Source of the DNA: Thermoplasmatales archaeon
GTDB lineage: Archaea > Thermoplasmatota > E2 > DHVEG-1
Direction: 5' to 3'
DNA: 7,200 nt
NCBI GenBank assembly: GCA_023128855.1
Contig: JAGMDE010000099.1
Span: 1-7,200, forward strand
A model generated the notes under the pieces. It saw only the letters and a program-made list of their open reading frames with translations. It had not been told where the DNA came from and searched no databases. Both the position numbers and the translations under genes were made by a program. The stretch's first letter is position 1; every line of letters begins with the position of its first letter. This document shows positions 5,079-7,200 of this stretch, one piece after another.

Positions 5079-5993
5079 ATGGGTTACAGGAGTAATTTAG
5101 AAAGAGTTCTCTCCGAAGGTAAATTTGCTGTTACAGCTGAAATAGGTCCCCCAAAAGGCTCTGATCCAAATAAGATAAAAGATAAGGCTGAGATTGTAAA
5201 AGGATATGCCGATGCGTTTAATGTAACTGATAATCAGACTGCTGTTGTAAGATTATCTAGCATGGGCGGCTCTGTTATTCTCATTAATAGTGGATTAGAA
5301 CCTGTTATGCAAATAACATGTCGAGACAGGAATAGAATAGCTCTTCAGAGCGATGTTTTGGGTGCAGCATCAATTGGTATTAGAAACATACTCTTTCTCA
5401 CTGGAGATCATCAATCTTTTGGTAATCATCCAGATGCAAAAGGTGTCTATGATTTAGATTCAATACAGCTAACCAAGATTGTAAAAGATATGAGAGATGA
5501 GGGTGTTTTCGAGAGTGGAGATAAAATACTCTCAGGAAATCCTGATATTTTTATTGGAGCTGCAGCTAATCCTTTTGCTGATCCTTTTGAGTTAAGGGTT
5601 GATCGTCTTGAAAAAAAGATAGATTCTGGAGCAGATTTTATCCAGACACAGAGTGTTTTTAATCTGGATAAGTTTAATATCTGGATGGATGAAGTGAGAT
5701 CAAGAGATCTTGATAAAAAAGTACATATACTTGCAGGAATCACACCTCTAAAATCTCTTAGAATGGCTGAAAGAATGAAATTCCATGTTCCTGGTGTTGA
5801 TATGCCTGATGAAATCTACGAAAAAATAAAAAATTCTGCAGATCCTAAGCAAGAAGGATATAATCTTGCTATTGAGTTAATTAACGATGTTAAAAAAATA
5901 AAAGGTGTTCATGGAATTCACATAACCGCACTTTTTTGGGAAGATATTCTTCCAGATCTTGTTAAAGAAACTGGTTTGTATCCAAGACCTTAA
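5079..5993 (+). CDS. metF: MetF: methylenetetrahydrofolate reductase
   Basis: This 304-residue single-domain TIM-barrel flavoprotein of the MTHFR family converts 5,10-methylene-THF to 5-methyl-THF. Visible signatures are FAVTAEIGPPKGSDP (16-30) with E21 at the place of the catalytic Glu28 of E. coli MetF, ADAFNVTDNQTAVVRLSSMG (44-63), QITCRDRNRIALQSDVLGA (78-96), NILFLTGD (103-110) with D110 at the place of the FAD-contacting Asp, GAAANPF (160-166), GADFIQTQSVFN (184-195) and HILAGITPLKSLRMA (216-230). Length is normal. It carries no fused MetV-like domain, and that partner is encoded immediately upstream. Whether it works in the methyl branch of a THF-type Wood-Ljungdahl pathway or in methionine supply cannot be decided here. 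A T-tract ends the unit. Confidence 0.95.
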   Translation: MGYRSNLERVLSEGKFAVTAEIGPPKGSDPNKIKDKAEIVKGYADAFNVTDNQTAVVRLSSMGGSVILINSGLEPVMQITCRDRNRIALQSDVLGAASIGIRNILFLTGDHQSFGNHPDAKGVYDLDSIQLTKIVKDMRDEGVFESGDKILSGNPDIFIGAAANPFADPFELRVDRLEKKIDSGADFIQTQSVFNLDKFNIWMDEVRSRDLDKKVHILAGITPLKSLRMAERMKFHVPGVDMPDEIYEKIKNSADPKQEGYNLAIELINDVKKIKGVHGIHITALFWEDILPDLVKETGLYPRP

Positions 5994-6006
5994 TTTTTCT
6001 TTTTTT
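5994..6006 (+). terminator. T-rich terminator of the metV-metF unit
   Basis: T5-C-T7 directly follows the metF TAA, with no stem upstream. A further pyrimidine-rich stretch (6011-6028) may act as a backup. Confidence 0.6.
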
Positions 6007-6040
6007 AGTTTCACCTTCTCTTTTCTTAGTTCTATCTGTT

Positions 6041-6064
6041 GATATTTTGACATTTTGACATTTT
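6041..6064 (+). repeat. Three tandem 8-bp units, GAYATTTT
   Basis: GATATTTT, GACATTTT and GACATTTT run head to tail and end 10 bases before the A/T box at 6075. The position just upstream of the promoter suits an activator or repressor site. The region is AT-rich, so slippage is the simpler alternative. Confidence 0.5.
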
Positions 6065-6074
6065 AACGCGTTAG

Positions 6075-6084
6075 CTTTATATAT
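6075..6084 (+). promoter_or_regulatory. TATA box of the sequon-rich protein gene
   Basis: CTTTATATAT is the clearest TATA-like box in the window. A start 26 bases downstream falls at about 6106, giving the 6166 gene a leader of about 60 bases, long for this window and starting on an ATG. Confidence 0.5.
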
Positions 6085-6105
6085 TGTCACTTGGGAACAG
6101 TATAC

Positions 6106-6141
6106 ATGCTAATAAGTATCACGCGATGGTGTGGTAAGTAA
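6106..6141 (+). other. Possible 11-residue leader ORF at the transcript start
   Basis: ATG at 6106 opens MLISITRWCGK and ends in TAA at 6141. It has no Shine-Dalgarno but lies exactly where the TATA box predicts the transcript to begin, so it could be read as a leaderless leader peptide 24 bases ahead of the main start. So short a frame may be chance. Confidence 0.22.
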
Positions 6142-6154
6142 CGAAATGAATGAA

Positions 6155-6159
6155 GGTGA
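6155..6159 (+). promoter_or_regulatory. Ribosome binding site (GGTGA) of the sequon-rich protein
   Basis: GGTGA lies six bases before the ATG at 6166 and matches the archaeal GGAGGTGA consensus, supporting this start over the out-of-frame ATGs at 6146 and 6150. Confidence 0.6.
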
Positions 6160-6165
6160 AAGGAA

Positions 6166-6882
6166 ATGAAAGTCAAGAAGAAACTAATGATTCTTGCTAT
6201 AATCTATCTGGTGTTAAACATGGTAATCGCAACTCAATATGCGGTTACAAAAATTGGTTATTCTTATACAATAGTTCACCCCAGTAATGCATCTATTAGG
6301 CTTATAGGCTCAGATAACTCATCTGATGGTATAAGAGTATTAAGAATCGTTGGAGATAATATGACAGATATAGGAGTAACTCTCCGTCTAGGAAATATCT
6401 ATAGTACAGGTATGATAAAAACATTTACAGCGGCATTTGGAATCGTAAATGAAGAACTTTATTCGTTAAATATTACTCACATTAATGTTACATCCTCCAA
6501 TTATACCTATATGAAGATTTATCTGCATGGAAATAGAACTGCTGATGCATCGAATGCAACTGTGGATCCAAGTAGTGTGTTAATGTGGGATAATGATACA
6601 ATAGTAAATGCAAGTAATACAACAGCTTGGACACTTGCTACTGGAAATCAAAGTCCATCTGAGATGTGCTATAATATATCCGATAGAGCAAATAATAGTA
6701 TTCCTACACCATGGGACGAGAGCGCTCATGTCAGATATTGTATTAATAACACAGATGCGGTGAGTAGCGTTTCTGATTATGTATGGGTACAAATAACAAT
6801 TACTATCCCTGATAGTATACAATCAACGGGCACACATACGGGTACTATATGGATATATCTGGAATCTGAGGCGGGTAGTTAG
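6166..6882 (+). CDS. Exported or membrane-anchored protein dense in N-glycosylation sequons
   Basis: I recognise no family. The N-terminus MKVKKK followed by a hydrophobic stretch at about 7-22 (LMILAIIYLVLNMVIA) is a signal peptide or signal anchor; cleavage after A22 or A26 is possible. The remaining 210 or so residues are Ser/Thr/Asn-rich with alternating beta-type strands (for example VWVQITITIPD and TGTIWIYLE near the C-terminus), suggesting an extracellular beta-sandwich. N-x-S/T sequons occur at N41, 51, 65, 102, 107, 112, 123, 130, 143, 148, 151, 161, 170, 176 and 194, which is 15. Only two Cys, C168 and C192, are present and could form one disulfide. There is no C-terminal membrane anchor or sorting motif. 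It may be a surface-layer or pilus-associated glycoprotein; that is inference. It has its own promoter-like box and a GGTGA site, and ends in TAG. Confidence 0.82.
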   Translation: MKVKKKLMILAIIYLVLNMVIATQYAVTKIGYSYTIVHPSNASIRLIGSDNSSDGIRVLRIVGDNMTDIGVTLRLGNIYSTGMIKTFTAAFGIVNEELYSLNITHINVTSSNYTYMKIYLHGNRTADASNATVDPSSVLMWDNDTIVNASNTTAWTLATGNQSPSEMCYNISDRANNSIPTPWDESAHVRYCINNTDAVSSVSDYVWVQITITIPDSIQSTGTHTGTIWIYLESEAGS

Positions 6883-6912
6883 TTGATGATTAATTAAAAT
6901 TCTCTCACATAT

Positions 6913-6946
6913 CCCCTCCCCATCCCCTCCTCCCTCCTCCTTTTTT
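6913..6946 (-). other. Canonical G-quadruplex motif on the minus strand, running into a T6 tract on the plus strand
   Basis: The plus strand reads CCCC-T-CCCC-AT-CCCC-TCCT-CCC and continues TCCTCC then TTTTTT (6941-6946). The minus strand therefore has four runs of three or more G with loops of 4, 2 and 1 bases. From 6912 to 6946 the plus strand is pyrimidine except one A (6922). It lies 30 bases after the sequon-rich gene, so the T6 may be its terminator, and the G-rich template strand could add a polymerase pause. Confidence 0.6.
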
Positions 6947-6957
6947 AAACAGTAAAG

Positions 6958-6967
6958 TATGTATATT
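6958..6967 (+). promoter_or_regulatory. Possible TATA box of the SDR gene
   Basis: TATGTATATT would start a transcript near 6989, leaving a leader of about 31 bases that contains the GGGAGG site. The stronger-looking TTTTTAAA at 6983-6990 would start it near 7013, past the ribosome site, so it is less likely. Confidence 0.3.
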
Positions 6968-7003
6968 CTGTTTCTATAGCGATTTTTAAAAAATTAATGC
7001 TTT

Positions 7004-7009
7004 GGGAGG
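7004..7009 (+). promoter_or_regulatory. Ribosome binding site of the SDR gene
   Basis: GGGAGG lies 10 bases before the ATG at 7020. The in-frame ATG at 7035 (Met6, where most relatives begin) would be 25 bases away, so the upstream ATG is preferred. Confidence 0.7.
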
Positions 7010-7019
7010 CTGAGTTGTT

Positions 7020-7200
7020 ATGCCAAAAAGCGATATGAAAAAAATACTTGTAACTGGTTCTGTAGGGCAAATAGGTTCAGAACTCACTATGGAACTTCGA
7101 AAAAGATATGGTAATGATAATGTTCTTGCAACTGGTAGGAAAACTAAACCTAGTGAAACATTACTTGAATCCGGGCCTTTTGAATTTATTGATATTACAA
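7020..7200 (+). CDS. NAD(P)-dependent epimerase/dehydratase-type SDR, L-threonine 3-dehydrogenase-like (3' end outside window)
   Basis: Sixty codons are visible with no stop. The N-terminus has a Rossmann beta strand and glycine loop, KILVTGSVGQIGSEL (8-22), fitting G-x2-G-x2-G of extended SDRs, then the helix ELRKRYGNDNVLAT (25-38) and GPFEFIDIT (52-60). The run GQIGSEL...LRKRYGNDNV is characteristic of SDR-type L-threonine 3-dehydrogenases known from Thermoplasma and bacteria, which oxidise threonine to 2-amino-3-oxobutyrate. After the second strand the usual ASD or ATD, whose Asp holds the NAD ribose, reads ATGRK (37-41), which may change cofactor use. The catalytic Tyr-x3-Lys lies beyond the window, so the substrate is not proven; another sugar-nucleotide epimerase is possible. 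Confidence 0.75.
   Translation, partial: MPKSDMKKILVTGSVGQIGSELTMELRKRYGNDNVLATGRKTKPSETLLESGPFEFIDIT

Noticed and set aside
6146..6169. Seven-codon frame overlapping the sequon-rich gene start as ATGA (translational coupling)
   Set aside because: It is too short and lies in a run of GAAATGAATGAA-type repeats where ATG and TGA arise by chance; the GGTGA site already explains the start at 6166.
1..7200. CRISPR arrays, tRNA or rRNA genes, insertion sequences, toxin-antitoxin pairs or a defence cluster
   Set aside because: No regularly spaced repeats, cloverleaf-like sequences, transposase motifs, terminal inverted repeats or nuclease/toxin motifs were seen. Most of the window is ordinary metabolic and surface genes.

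Overview
The window reads as a piece of an AT-rich archaeal chromosome. Four things support this: a bifunctional phosphoglucose/phosphomannose isomerase of the archaeal SIS type; short leaders with A/T boxes about 26 bases upstream of plausible transcript starts, one of them apparently leaderless; Shine-Dalgarno sequences of the GGAGG/GGTGA kind; and genes ending in bare T-tracts without hairpins. A MetV/MetF pair, a short-chain threonine-dehydrogenase-like enzyme and a sequon-packed exported protein would fit an uncultured Thermoplasmatota-type or Asgard/Bathyarchaeia-type lineage. The rank cannot be fixed from this window.

Layout. (1) 2-964, plus: the C-terminal part of a GT-B family 4 glycosyltransferase whose start lies off the left edge. 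(2) 1054-1605, minus: a small-gene region with an 81-residue orphan protein, a 14-residue lysine-rich microprotein and a doubtful 28-codon frame. A nearly identical 26-bp element containing a TATA-like box sits at the same distance upstream of the 81-aa gene and of the microprotein. (3) 1606-3147, minus: a protein made of four PAS domains and nothing else. (4) 3263-4321, minus: the sugar-phosphate isomerase. (5) 4439-5993, plus: metV-metF, transcribed divergently from the isomerase and packed with a 1-base gap. (6) 6166-6882, plus: an exported or membrane-anchored protein with 15 N-glycosylation sequons in 238 residues, preceded by a tandem 8-bp repeat and a possible leaderless mini-ORF. (7) 6913-6946: a C-rich tract that is a canonical G-quadruplex motif on the minus strand and ends in T6. 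(8) 7020 to the right edge, plus: the N-terminus of an SDR enzyme resembling L-threonine 3-dehydrogenase.

How they work together. MetV and MetF are the only pair with a clear joint role, methylene-tetrahydrofolate reduction in C1 metabolism (Wood-Ljungdahl methyl branch or methionine methyl supply). The isomerase feeds hexose phosphates into glycolysis or gluconeogenesis and into mannose-derived sugar nucleotides, the glycosyltransferase uses sugar nucleotides, and the sequon-rich protein is a likely glycan acceptor. That link is thematic only, because the three genes do not form an operon. No rRNA, tRNA, CRISPR array, transposase or phage gene was seen. No complete new system is evident. The least explained parts are the 1054-1512 small-gene region with its duplicated element and the 6041-6166 leader region.
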